A DNA stretch of 64,000 nucleotides from Paenibacillus alba (GTDB lineage: Bacteria > Bacillota > Bacilli > Paenibacillales > NBRC-103111). The DNA is taken from contig NZ_JABMKZ010000007.1 in NCBI RefSeq assembly GCF_013204855.1, forward strand, positions 124,001 through 188,000, read 5' to 3'. The notes under the pieces were generated by a model. That model worked only from the letters and a program-made list of their open reading frames with translations, was not told the DNA's origin and made no database searches. The number at the start of each line of letters is the position of its first letter. Position 1 is the first letter of the stretch. The position numbers were made by a program, and so were the translations under genes. This document shows, in pieces, positions 53,878 through 62,738 of the stretch.

Positions 53878-55941
53878 TTATTCCGTCTGAAAGTAAGACA
53901 TTTGTCTCTCTAATTGGCCAGATATCAGTTTCAACCTAGCGGAGAGTTCCAACAATTGATCACCAATTGTTAACTGCGTTGCACAAAGTGAAGCGACTTG
54001 CTCTGTTGAAGCTGATGATTGTTGCGATACTGCAGATACTTCGAATATAGCTTGTCCAAGTATCGTTTGTACATCGTTTAATTTATCCAGGGAAACTGTA
54101 ACATCCGATGAACGAGTTATTAACTGATTCATTTCTACTTGAATTCTCGCAAATAATTTATATACACCATGTACCTCTTGATTCATATCTTGAAAAAAGG
54201 GAAGTGTATTTGATATCGCTCCTACTGTGGATTCTACCTCTTGTAATATAATATCCGTAACTTGCCCCACTTCACCTATGGAGGCATTTGATCGTTCTGC
54301 TAGCTGACGTATTTCGTTCGAAATGACTGTGAAACTTGCACCTGCGGCTCCCGCTCTAGTTGCCTCTATCGATGCATTTAGCGACAATACTTTCGTGGAG
54401 TTTGCAATCTCTTTCAATAATTTCAAAATGGAGCGAACGGAACTTGCCGATTCCTGAAGACTGGTAACTTTCCGTGCTACGTTACGAAAGCTTGCTTCGG
54501 TATCCTCAGCTTTACGTAAAAGAACAGTTACCGAGCTCCCTCCCGCACTACAAACATGATCTACCTCATACGCTGAACTTGCCATTTTATGTTGAAGCGA
54601 CAATACATCCGATAAGGACCTACCCATTTGTTCCATACGTGAAGTACTTTCCTCCGCGTTGGAAGCCAAGTCAATCGCGCCATTCGCAATCTGATCTGCA
54701 GCTGTATGTATCTCTCTTGCTGACGTTACAGTTACCTCTGCTGCATTGGTCATACGTCGACTAAATTCGGCTACTTCGTTTACACTTTCCCTGGATTTAT
54801 GGATGAGAACACCGATATTCTCCATCATCTGGTCGTATGCCATTTCTACTTGTCCAATTTCATCCTTTCTCTTATGGACAGATAATCTTCCAGTTAAATT
54901 ACCGCTGGCTGCGAGCCTCATAAACCGCATCATGTGTGATAAGGGCTTACCCACCATAAATACAATCCAAAATCCAATCATCAATGCGAGGAAAATGTTC
55001 AACCCAATAAATAAATAAGTCATATTTTGAATTTTACTAACAGAATGGGTTAACTCACCTAACGGTGCAATCGCTATGAAGGTCCAATTACTGACTGCAG
55101 ATTGGCGATAAGCAAGCAATTTATTCAACCCGCTGGTGCTTTTATCTATGAAACTACCTGAAGCTGTTGAATTCGCAGGTAAAGAAACATCATGAAGGTT
55201 CGACACCCTGTTATTGCTCAAGATCATCTTACCAGTTTGCGTTGTAATAAGGGTTTCAGCACCTTCACTAAGTTTAAAGCCGTCTACCATCGATTGTAAA
55301 ACGTTAACTTCTATTTGAACAAGTAAGATGAAATCATCGGAGCCAACATTATTTTTCCCTAGCAATCTCCCATAAGCAAAGAGGGGTTTGGGCGAATCGC
55401 CTAAATACCCTTTTTCTTCAATGGGCATCCAGACAGGCTTACCGTTCGCACTACGAATAGTTTGAATCCAATTAGCCGTTCTTAGCTCTGGATTCAACCC
55501 TTCTCGTTCCGTACTAATGATTTCAAGTGAATTTTGAATGGGTACGAGTGTGATATCCCGAATACTCTGATCAGATAACGCTAACTGATCGAATAGATCT
55601 CTCATTTCGGAAGTTCTTCGTTGAAGCTCAGCCTTACCTATCCCTGCATTAGAAATTTGAAATAAATTTTTAGCAAAAGTGCTATCACTTATAAGTTGAT
55701 TCGATAGATCTACGTAAAACTGTTGCTTCATATCTAATTTTTCACCAGCAGTTGTGACTAAATCCTGTGAGCTTTTTTTCATTAGATCTATGATTGCGTT
55801 TTCAGCAATATTTGAAGAAAATACACCCATACCTGCAACAGAGATGCCTAGGGAACAAAAAAAGATGAGGAATAATTTTGTGCCTATAGATCGACTTGGC
55901 AGTTGAAAGAGCATACGCACCATGATTTTTAATTTTTGCAT
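53878..55941 (-). CDS. Methyl-accepting chemotaxis protein with atypical signalling tip
   Basis: About 687 residues from ATG 55941 (MQKLKIM; CGGAGGAAC upstream). Transmembrane helix about 20-42, extracellular Cache-type sensor 45-300, second transmembrane helix about 310-332, HAMP 333-385 (GKPLSHMMRFMRLAASGNLTGRL), and a long coiled-coil signalling domain to the end. The hairpin tip reads LSLNASIEATRAGAAGASFTV where most receptors have [21 protein letters not shown], so the usual acidic and GRG residues at the CheA/CheW contact are changed. No pentapeptide CheR tether is seen. The adjacent sugar-binding lipoprotein gene suggests pentose or oligosaccharide taxis. Confidence 0.87.
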   Translation of the reverse strand: MQKLKIMVRMLFQLPSRSIGTKLFLIFFCSLGISVAGMGVFSSNIAENAIIDLMKKSSQDLVTTAGEKLDMKQQFYVDLSNQLISDSTFAKNLFQISNAGIGKAELQRRTSEMRDLFDQLALSDQSIRDITLVPIQNSLEIISTEREGLNPELRTANWIQTIRSANGKPVWMPIEEKGYLGDSPKPLFAYGRLLGKNNVGSDDFILLVQIEVNVLQSMVDGFKLSEGAETLITTQTGKMILSNNRVSNLHDVSLPANSTASGSFIDKSTSGLNKLLAYRQSAVSNWTFIAIAPLGELTHSVSKIQNMTYLFIGLNIFLALMIGFWIVFMVGKPLSHMMRFMRLAASGNLTGRLSVHKRKDEIGQVEMAYDQMMENIGVLIHKSRESVNEVAEFSRRMTNAAEVTVTSAREIHTAADQIANGAIDLASNAEESTSRMEQMGRSLSDVLSLQHKMASSAYEVDHVCSAGGSSVTVLLRKAEDTEASFRNVARKVTSLQESASSVRSILKLLKEIANSTKVLSLNASIEATRAGAAGASFTVISNEIRQLAERSNASIGEVGQVTDIILQEVESTVGAISNTLPFFQDMNQEVHGVYKLFARIQVEMNQLITRSSDVTVSLDKLNDVQTILGQAIFEVSAVSQQSSASTEQVASLCATQLTIGDQLLELSARLKLISGQLERQMSYFQTE

Positions 55942-55992
55942 GTAAGTTCCTCCGAGTAATTGCATTTACATAGATATCAGGTTAAAACGAAC

Positions 55993-56033
55993 AAAAAAAG
56001 AGCATTACTCGACAAAACTTGTCAATTAATGCC
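55993..56033 (-). terminator. Rho-independent terminator after the YtfQRT-YjfF-type operon
   Basis: On the minus strand GCATTAATTGACAA and TTGTCGAGTAATGC pair (two mismatches or wobbles) around a 3-base loop and are followed by TCTTTTTTTG. It begins about 13 bases past the yjfF-like stop and separates it from the MCP gene. Confidence 0.85.
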
Positions 56034-56046
56034 CTTCCCTCAACTT

Positions 56047-57009
56047 TTATCTACGTTGCGCCCAGCTTCGTTGACTAAGTAAACGTTGTAAGATAATAAA
56101 CATAAACAATAAAACGCCAATCACAATCTTCGTCCACCAGGAACTTAAAGTTCCTTCAAAGCTAATAATCGTTTGAATGACACCTTGAATCATAACACCG
56201 AAGAAAGTTCCTACAATGTATCCAACGCCTCCTGTGAGAAGTGTGCCACCAATGACAACCGCTGCGATCGCATCCAATTCCATCCCCATTGCGTGCAAGC
56301 CATAGCCGGAAAGCATGTAGAAGGTAAAGACCACACCCGCTAGAGCAGAGCAGAAACCACTGAAAGCATAAATTAACATTTTGGTACGTCCGACGGGTAA
56401 TCCCATCAATAAGGAAGATTGCTCACTTCCACCTAATGCATACGTATTTCTGCCAAAACGCGTGTAATGTGCAATATAAAAGCCTAGAAACACAACCAAT
56501 ATGGCAATAATAACACTAATGGAAGCAAAGTTACCACCTGGTAATCTTATCTTCGTTTGAGCCACACTTGTATAGAAGGCATTATCGATCGTAATTGTAT
56601 TAATGCTAATGATGTAACACAATCCCCTTGCAAGGAACATCCCTGATAGTGTCACGATGAAGGGTTCAATCTTGAAATAATGAATGATGGCCCCCATTCC
56701 CCAACCAAATAAAGCTCCTATTAACAATACCATTGGTATGACAAGGGCAGGCGGCCAACCGGCTTGGACTAAACTAGCTGAGATCATCGTGGTTAAAGCA
56801 ATGACTGAGCCGACCGATAAATCAATGCCTCCAGATACGATAACAAATGTCATTCCAACGGCAGTTATTAATAAAAAAGCATTATCGATCAGTAGATTCA
56901 TCAGCACTTGTAAGGAAAAGAATCCTGTATAACGAAAAGAACCGATAGCGAACATGAGAATGAATAATCCAATGGTCACTAGAATGGGAATATGCTGTTT
57001 CTTAAGCAT
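56047..57009 (-). CDS. yjfF: Sugar ABC importer permease (YjfF-like)
   Basis: About 320 residues from ATG 57009 (MLKKQHIPIL), with GGGAGG upstream; the open frame extends to 57063 without a ribosome site. Eight to ten hydrophobic segments and the ribose-type permease motif GMTFVIVSGGIDLSVGSV, plus YALGGSEQSSLLMGLPV and ELDAIAAVVIGGTLLTGG near the end. It pairs with the YtfT-like permease; the two genes overlap by 8 bases. Family members carry galactofuranose or L-arabinose; substrate here is inferred to be a pentose. Confidence 0.88.
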   Translation of the reverse strand: MLKKQHIPILVTIGLFILMFAIGSFRYTGFFSLQVLMNLLIDNAFLLITAVGMTFVIVSGGIDLSVGSVIALTTMISASLVQAGWPPALVIPMVLLIGALFGWGMGAIIHYFKIEPFIVTLSGMFLARGLCYIISINTITIDNAFYTSVAQTKIRLPGGNFASISVIIAILVVFLGFYIAHYTRFGRNTYALGGSEQSSLLMGLPVGRTKMLIYAFSGFCSALAGVVFTFYMLSGYGLHAMGMELDAIAAVVIGGTLLTGGVGYIVGTFFGVMIQGVIQTIISFEGTLSSWWTKIVIGVLLFMFIILQRLLSQRSWAQRR

Positions 57010-58027
57010 GCTGTTTGACCTCCCTCTCCGCAGGATAATGGCGCTTTTTCCAGCGGAAGGCAATTGATTTCCGGAAAGACTCCGATTGAATTAAACAAAC
57101 AATTAGAACTACGAAAGCTTTCACAACCAGTGTTATTTCTGGCGGTACACCAATCATATAAATCGTCGTAGTCAGCGTCTGAATGATCAACGCTCCAACT
57201 AATGTTCCTGCTAGGTAAAAGCGTCCGCCTGTTAGTGCTGTTCCGCCAATAACTACAGCTAGGATCGCATCTAGTTCGTACCATAAACCAGCATTATTTC
57301 CATCCGCGCTTGATACATTCGAGCTTAGAATCAGACCCGCGATTGCGGCGCATAAGCTGCAGAACATGTATACGAAGAACATAACTGTTTTCGATTTCAC
57401 GCCAGCAAGCTTACTTGCCGTTGGTTTACAACCAACGGATTCAATGAATAAACCGAGTGCAGTTTTTCTAGTTAAGAGATATGCAATGAGGAATACGATA
57501 GCCACGATGAATATGGAGAAAGGAAGAGTCAGTAAGGAACCTGCGCCAATGAACTTATAGTGCGGGTTAGAAATGGTAATAATTTGTCCACTCGTAATTA
57601 ACTGAGACACACCGCGACCAGAAACCATTAAGATTAGCGTCGCGATAATCGGCTGCATGCCAATATTGGCAACAAGGAAACCATTCCACACACCTAGAAC
57701 AAGGGAAATTAACAACGCTGTCCCTACTGAAATAATGACATTCACTAAGCTGCCATCCCCGTTACTAATCATAAGGCACGCTATGGCTCCGGAAATAGCA
57801 ACGACTGAACCTACGGAAAGATCCACCCCTTTCGTAGCAGCGATTACTAAGGTCATACCAATGGATACAATCATTAGCGGAGATCCAAAGTTTAAGATAT
57901 CAATTAGACTGCCGTAAAGATGACCGTCCCTCATTTTTATCGCAAAGAAGTCAGGAGAGTAGATAAAGTTAAATACTAATAATGCGCCTAAAAAAATTAG
58001 TGGCCAAAACAAATGATGCTTCACCAT
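57002..58027 (-). CDS. ytfT: Sugar ABC importer permease (YtfT-like)
   Basis: About 341 residues from ATG 58027, nine bases after GGGAGG; a TTG at 58036 overlapping the ytfR stop is possible. Ribose-type permease with IGMTLVIAATKGVDLSVGSV and YELDAILAVVIGGTALTGGRFY. It forms the heterodimeric channel with the YjfF-like permease and takes energy from the YtfR-like ATPase encoded just upstream. Confidence 0.88.
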   Translation of the reverse strand: MVKHHLFWPLIFLGALLVFNFIYSPDFFAIKMRDGHLYGSLIDILNFGSPLMIVSIGMTLVIAATKGVDLSVGSVVAISGAIACLMISNGDGSLVNVIISVGTALLISLVLGVWNGFLVANIGMQPIIATLILMVSGRGVSQLITSGQIITISNPHYKFIGAGSLLTLPFSIFIVAIVFLIAYLLTRKTALGLFIESVGCKPTASKLAGVKSKTVMFFVYMFCSLCAAIAGLILSSNVSSADGNNAGLWYELDAILAVVIGGTALTGGRFYLAGTLVGALIIQTLTTTIYMIGVPPEITLVVKAFVVLIVCLIQSESFRKSIAFRWKKRHYPAEREVKQHA

Positions 58028-58032
58028 GTCTA

Positions 58033-59544
58033 TCAACCTCCCGCAATTGCCTTCATGACATTTTTCTGACTGATCTCATCGCCAACCATCTCTTTCACCT
58101 TGTGACGATCTCGCAGCACGACGATTTTATGACTGACACGTAAAACTTCCTCGAGTTCAGATGAAATAAATAGAACTGACATCCCTTTTTGCGCTAAAGA
58201 TAACACTAATTTCTGAATTTCAGCTTTGGCGCCAATATCAATTCCTCGAGTCGGTTCATCTAAAATCAATAAACTAGGATCCGTGAGCAACCAGCGAGCT
58301 AGCAATACCTTTTGTTGATTCCCGCCGCTTAAGTTCTTAATTAGATGTTCTGGGTTAGGTGGATTAATGTTTAATGCGCGAATATATTCATCTGCCATTT
58401 CGTCTTGACGTTTTCTTGAGATGGTTTTAAACCACCCTTGTGACGCCTGAAGGGCTAAAATGATATTTTCTCGAACAGTTAAATCATCGATAATACCTTC
58501 CAATTTACGATTTTCGGAACAAAATGCGATGCCTTGATCAATCGCTTGTCTTGGTGAATGAATCGCATCACTTGAACCAGCAATTGTCATTTCACCAGAA
58601 TCGGCCTTATCTGCAGCAAAAAATAATCTAGCTAATTCAGTTCTTCCAGAACCTAATAAGCCCGCTAAACCCACAATTTCTCCTTTATGAATCGTGAGAT
58701 CAACAGGCTCAATGGAACCTTTCTTCCCAAAATCAGTTGCTTGGATTAAAACTTCATTATGAACTTGAGCAGTTGCATCACCTTTAGGCAACTCTTCTAG
58801 CAGCTCAAGGTCTTTCCCAATCATCTTGGAAACCAGCTCTATACGAGGAAGCTCTGCAGCTAAATATTCCCCAATAAATTCTCCATTTCGGAGTATGGTT
58901 ATTCGATCTGAAATGTCGTAAACCTGATCCAAGAAATGAGTGACAAATAGAATCGCAAGCCCTTCATTTTTCAATCTGGTCATGACAGCAAATAATTGTA
59001 CAACCTCGCCCCTATCTAAACTGGAGGTTGGTTCGTCTAGAATTAACACTTTGGCCGAAATACTTAAAGCTCTGGCAATCGCTACAAGCTGTTGAACAGC
59101 TACAGAATACACATGCAAAGGTTGCGTAACGTCGATTTCAAGATTCATTCTCTTCTTCAGTAATTGTGCAGCATCTTCATTCATTTTTTTCCATAAAATG
59201 CGACCGAAACGACGTGGTTCACGTCCAATATAAATATTTTCAGCTACGGACAAGTTTGAACAGAGGTTAACCTCTTGGTAAACCGTACTAATACCTGCAT
59301 TTTGCGCATCAAGCGGGCTAAGAATTCGAACTGGCTGATTATCCATCTCAACGACACCTTGATCGATGGAGTGAACACCTGTAAGTACTTTAATTAGAGT
59401 AGATTTCCCCGCCCCATTTTCACCCATCAATGCATGAACTTCGCCAGGGAACAATCTGAAATTAACATTCGTTAACGCCTTAACACCGGGAAACTGCTTA
59501 TGAATTCCGGTCATCTGCAATACCGGACCACCTTGTTTCATCAT
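58033..59544 (-). CDS. ytfR: Sugar ABC importer ATPase, duplicated (YtfR/MglA/RbsA-like)
   Basis: A 503-residue protein with two ABC cassettes. First: Walker A GENGAGKST (about 41-49), Walker B KVLILDEPTSSLD. Second: a degenerate Walker A GLLGSGRTEL, signature LSGGNQQKVLLARW and Walker B LLILDEPTRGID. The degenerate second Walker A is normal for CUT2 importers. It energises uptake through YtfT/YjfF. GGAGAGGAG precedes the two ATGs. A hairpin (59572-59598) separates it from the binding-protein gene upstream. Confidence 0.92.
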   Translation of the reverse strand: MMKQGGPVLQMTGIHKQFPGVKALTNVNFRLFPGEVHALMGENGAGKSTLIKVLTGVHSIDQGVVEMDNQPVRILSPLDAQNAGISTVYQEVNLCSNLSVAENIYIGREPRRFGRILWKKMNEDAAQLLKKRMNLEIDVTQPLHVYSVAVQQLVAIARALSISAKVLILDEPTSSLDRGEVVQLFAVMTRLKNEGLAILFVTHFLDQVYDISDRITILRNGEFIGEYLAAELPRIELVSKMIGKDLELLEELPKGDATAQVHNEVLIQATDFGKKGSIEPVDLTIHKGEIVGLAGLLGSGRTELARLFFAADKADSGEMTIAGSSDAIHSPRQAIDQGIAFCSENRKLEGIIDDLTVRENIILALQASQGWFKTISRKRQDEMADEYIRALNINPPNPEHLIKNLSGGNQQKVLLARWLLTDPSLLILDEPTRGIDIGAKAEIQKLVLSLAQKGMSVLFISSELEEVLRVSHKIVVLRDRHKVKEMVGDEISQKNVMKAIAGG

Positions 59545-59571
59545 GCCACTCCTCTCCTATATGAACGAGAG

Positions 59572-59598
59572 CTGCTCCATGCAAACAAGATGGAGCAG
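59572..59598 (-). other. Intercistronic hairpin between the binding protein and the ATPase genes
   Basis: CTGCTCCAT (59572-59580) pairs with ATGGAGCAG (59590-59598) around nine bases, with no T-run after it. Such hairpins often raise the level of binding-protein mRNA relative to the transporter genes behind it; here that is inference. Confidence 0.6.
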
Positions 59599-59640
59599 TT
59601 CTGCCCTTTTATTTATGCTAAATAGGTTGTAGACAATCTC

Positions 59641-60675
59641 TTAGTACTGACGGTTCGGCAATTCACGTTTCGCATCTTCGGAAGTAAATACGCCTTCTTT
59701 TGTAACAATTCGTTTCGGAAGTTCTTTACCGCTCAGTACATCTTTAGCTGCTTGCATCAGTTGCCCACCAAGGAGTGGGTTACATTCTACGATGAAGTTA
59801 ATTTTCCCTTCGCTTGCCGCTACGAAGCCGTCTTTCACACCATCAACTGAGATAATGATGATATCTTTACCTGGTTTAAGACCTGCTTCTTCAATCGCTT
59901 GAATTGCGCCAAGTGCCATATCATCGTTATGTGCGTAGAGAACATTAATGTTCTTATTAGCTTTCAAGAATGCCTGCATAACCTCTTTACCTTTGGCACG
60001 TGTAAAATCACCCGTTTGTGAAGCAATGATTTTAAGGTTTGGATTTGATTTAATAATTTCACCAAATCCAGCTTTACGATCATTTGCAGGAGCAGATCCT
60101 GTAGTTCCTTGAAGCTCTACGATATTAACTGTTTCTTTCGCATCTTTATATTTGTCAACCAACCATTTTCCTGCGCTACGGCCTTCTTCCACGAAATCCG
60201 AACCAATGAATGTTTTGTAAAGCGAAGTATCCTTCGAATCTACAGCTCTATCTGTTAAGATAACAGGAATGCCAGCATCTTTTGCTTCTTTCAATACTGT
60301 GTCCCAACCGGATTCAACAACCGGTGAGAACGCGATCACATCAACTTTTTGTTGAATATATGTTCGAATAGATTTAATTTGATTTTCTTGTTTTTGTTGT
60401 GCATCGGAGAATTTCAATTCAATTCCAGCTTCTTTAGCAGAATCTTGAACGGATTTCGTATTCGCTGAACGCCATCCACTCTCAGCACCTACTTGAGCAA
60501 AACCCATTGTGATTTTCTTGTCAGCTTTAGCTGTAGCTGCTGCTGCTGTGCTTGGGCTTACAGTCGCTGCCGCACTAGTGCTGCTCGCTGTCTTACTATC
60601 TCCTGAATTACCACACGCTGCTGTGAACATCATCATTGCTGAAGCTACTAAAACTACCCCTAGAGACTTTTTCAT
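59641..60675 (-). CDS. ytfQ: Sugar-binding lipoprotein of the importer (YtfQ-like)
   Basis: A 344-residue type I periplasmic-binding protein; lipobox FTAAC lipidates Cys21, followed by an S/T/A linker. Domain features: MGFAQVGAESGWRSANTKS, QKQENQIKSIRTYIQQKVDVIAFSP, VLYAHNDDMALGAIQAIEEAGL, VECNPLLGGQ. These match galactofuranose/arabinose binders. It delivers sugar to YtfR-YtfT-YjfF. AAGGGAGG lies eight bases before the ATG. First gene of the operon, divergent from the sensor-kinase gene; promoter TTGATC-17-TTATAA (near 60770-60800) or a nearer TATAAT at about 60723. Confidence 0.92.
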   Translation of the reverse strand: MKKSLGVVLVASAMMMFTAACGNSGDSKTASSTSAAATVSPSTAAAATAKADKKITMGFAQVGAESGWRSANTKSVQDSAKEAGIELKFSDAQQKQENQIKSIRTYIQQKVDVIAFSPVVESGWDTVLKEAKDAGIPVILTDRAVDSKDTSLYKTFIGSDFVEEGRSAGKWLVDKYKDAKETVNIVELQGTTGSAPANDRKAGFGEIIKSNPNLKIIASQTGDFTRAKGKEVMQAFLKANKNINVLYAHNDDMALGAIQAIEEAGLKPGKDIIIISVDGVKDGFVAASEGKINFIVECNPLLGGQLMQAAKDVLSGKELPKRIVTKEGVFTSEDAKRELPNRQY

Positions 60676-60849
60676 TTATTTTTCCTCCCTTATTCACCTG
60701 TTTGTTTCGGTGTAGCTAAATTATAGGATACGAATTGTGGGAGGGTATACGGAGTTTCATTGACACTTCTTATAAATTATTATTCATTTTTTGATCAACC
60801 CGATTTAAAACTTAAATTTTCTATGCCAAAAGTGTAGTTTTTTGTTTCA

Positions 60850-60884
60850 TGATTGCGTTTTCAAAACAATTGATTCATAATTTA
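60850..60884 (+). promoter_or_regulatory. Sensor-kinase promoter overlapped by a cre-like site
   Basis: TTGCGT (60853-60858 region), 17 bases, CATAAT forms a plausible sigma-A promoter. TGATTGCGTTTTCA at 60850-60863 fits the cre consensus except for one base and covers the -35, so carbon-catabolite repression of the kinase-regulator pair is likely. Confidence 0.5.
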
Positions 60885-60911
60885 TACTAAGAATTTGACA
60901 AATCGGAACCA

Positions 60912-62732
60912 ATGAAAGGTTATCTTACTATGGGCTTATATCGGAAAATAACTTCTAGCCTTCGAGCCAAACTTTTAACAATGTTTGTTATACTCACATG
61001 TCTTCCATTAATTGTTGTTGGTCTCATTTCATATAATAAATCTTACAATACCGTATTTAATAACAGCAAAGCCGCGACGATGATGCTTGCTACACAACTC
61101 GCGACAGACATGGATAATGTATTCACAGATACAAAGAAACTCCTCGAACTCGAGAAAAACCCAAATGTTTTGCACTTTTTATTTTCACAAACAGATTCGA
61201 ATTTAGATGCACGAGAAATTTTACAAACCATGTCCTCTTATAGACAGACATATCAATATGATAGTGTGCTGAACATAACGATGATTAATCTGTATGGCCG
61301 GGGGATAAGTGAGAGGAAGGGTGTGTTTCAACTTAATAAAAACGCATTGCGTAATCCGCATTTTGAATATCTGATTCAGAATCCTGAGGCTGTTTTGAAT
61401 ATACCGCCAGATGATTCAGCTTCATTAGATCCATTGGACGGATTCCTATACAAAAATCATAATATTATCTCGATTGTTTCCACAGTTAAACAGCGGGTTA
61501 CCCACGAAGTCATCGGATTCATTATTATCGATGTTGATGACAGTATCGTGAAACAGTTTTGTGACAACGTCATTATAGGACAAAGCGGCTTTTTCTATGT
61601 CGCAGACAACAAAGGAAATTCCATTTTCTTACCATCTAAAGCCGCTCACAATACGAAGTGGACTCAGAATAAAACGATTTCGTCTATTATCGAAAACAAA
61701 AACAAAGAATATGTTGATTCTTCTGAAGGTAAACCAGAATTTATTGTGACATCCCCTTCCATGTCCACGGGTTGGAATATCGTTGGTGTGGTACCACTGC
61801 AAGAAATCGTTGAGGAAGCCAATTCCATTCGTCAGCTCATCATCATTAGCGTTATGCTCAGCATCATTTTTGCTATAACCTTGCATTTCTTTGTCACTAA
61901 TCGCTTGACTCGACCGGTTCGAATACTCAAAAATAAAATGCAACTCGCTGCATCTGGCTTTCTTGAAGCTAAAGTTGTCCTGGCTGGTACGGATGAAATT
62001 TCAGATTTGGGAAACAGCTTCAATATTATGCTCGGGAAAATTCGGATGTTGCTTGACCAGAGTATTAATGAACAGCAAGAAATCAAAAAATCGGAGCTCA
62101 GAGCTTTACAGGCACAAATTAACCCGCATTTTTTATACAATACATTGGATTCCATTCTATGGCTGGCGCAATCTGAAAAAAAAGATCAAGTCGTCCAGAT
62201 GGTCATGGCTTTATCCAAACTGTTTCGTATTAGCTTAAGCAAAGGAAAGGATTCGATCACATTTGAGAAAGAAATTGAGCATCTTCAGAGCTATTTAACC
62301 ATTCAACAGATGCGATATCGCGATATTTTAGATTATGAAATTGCCATAGATTCAAGCTTATATTCCTTACTTATCCTCAAAATGACATTACAACCGATTG
62401 TTGAAAATGCCCTTTATCATGGGCTTAAAAACAAGCGTGGCAAAGGATTAATTCGAATTACTGCAAGGATTGAGGATGAAGATAATTTTCTTATTGTGAT
62501 AGAGGATAATGGTAAGGGCATTTCTGAAGATCGGCTTGGGCAGCTGCGCAAAGATTTAATGGAACCACATACGCCCAAGGAAACTGGGAATGAAGTATCC
62601 GGAGGGTTCGGATTGCACAATGTTCATCGGCGGATTTGCTTATATTATGGAGAATCTTACGGCGTACAAATAGACAGCATTGAAAGTGAAGGAACCATTG
62701 TTAGCATTCGAATACCGTGTGATTGGGGATGA
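60912..62732 (+). CDS. YesM-type sensor histidine kinase near the Ytf importer
   Basis: A 606-residue kinase. Transmembrane helix about 20-42, Cache-like extracellular sensor about 45-300 (GFFYVADNKGNSIF; GWNIVGVVPLQEI), second helix about 305-327, HAMP, then a His_kinase domain with His406 in LRALQAQINPHFLYN and an HATPase domain with VIEDNGKGISEDR and GGFGLHNVHRR. It probably senses pentose, perhaps through one of the two YtfQ-like lipoproteins, and phosphorylates the regulator encoded 6 bases downstream. ATG 60912 lacks a good ribosome site; ATG 60930 with AAAGG upstream is an equally good start. Divergent from the importer operon, its likely target. Confidence 0.9.
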   Translation: MKGYLTMGLYRKITSSLRAKLLTMFVILTCLPLIVVGLISYNKSYNTVFNNSKAATMMLATQLATDMDNVFTDTKKLLELEKNPNVLHFLFSQTDSNLDAREILQTMSSYRQTYQYDSVLNITMINLYGRGISERKGVFQLNKNALRNPHFEYLIQNPEAVLNIPPDDSASLDPLDGFLYKNHNIISIVSTVKQRVTHEVIGFIIIDVDDSIVKQFCDNVIIGQSGFFYVADNKGNSIFLPSKAAHNTKWTQNKTISSIIENKNKEYVDSSEGKPEFIVTSPSMSTGWNIVGVVPLQEIVEEANSIRQLIIISVMLSIIFAITLHFFVTNRLTRPVRILKNKMQLAASGFLEAKVVLAGTDEISDLGNSFNIMLGKIRMLLDQSINEQQEIKKSELRALQAQINPHFLYNTLDSILWLAQSEKKDQVVQMVMALSKLFRISLSKGKDSITFEKEIEHLQSYLTIQQMRYRDILDYEIAIDSSLYSLLILKMTLQPIVENALYHGLKNKRGKGLIRITARIEDEDNFLIVIEDNGKGISEDRLGQLRKDLMEPHTPKETGNEVSGGFGLHNVHRRICLYYGESYGVQIDSIESEGTIVSIRIPCDWG

Positions 62733-62738
62733 TGTTGC

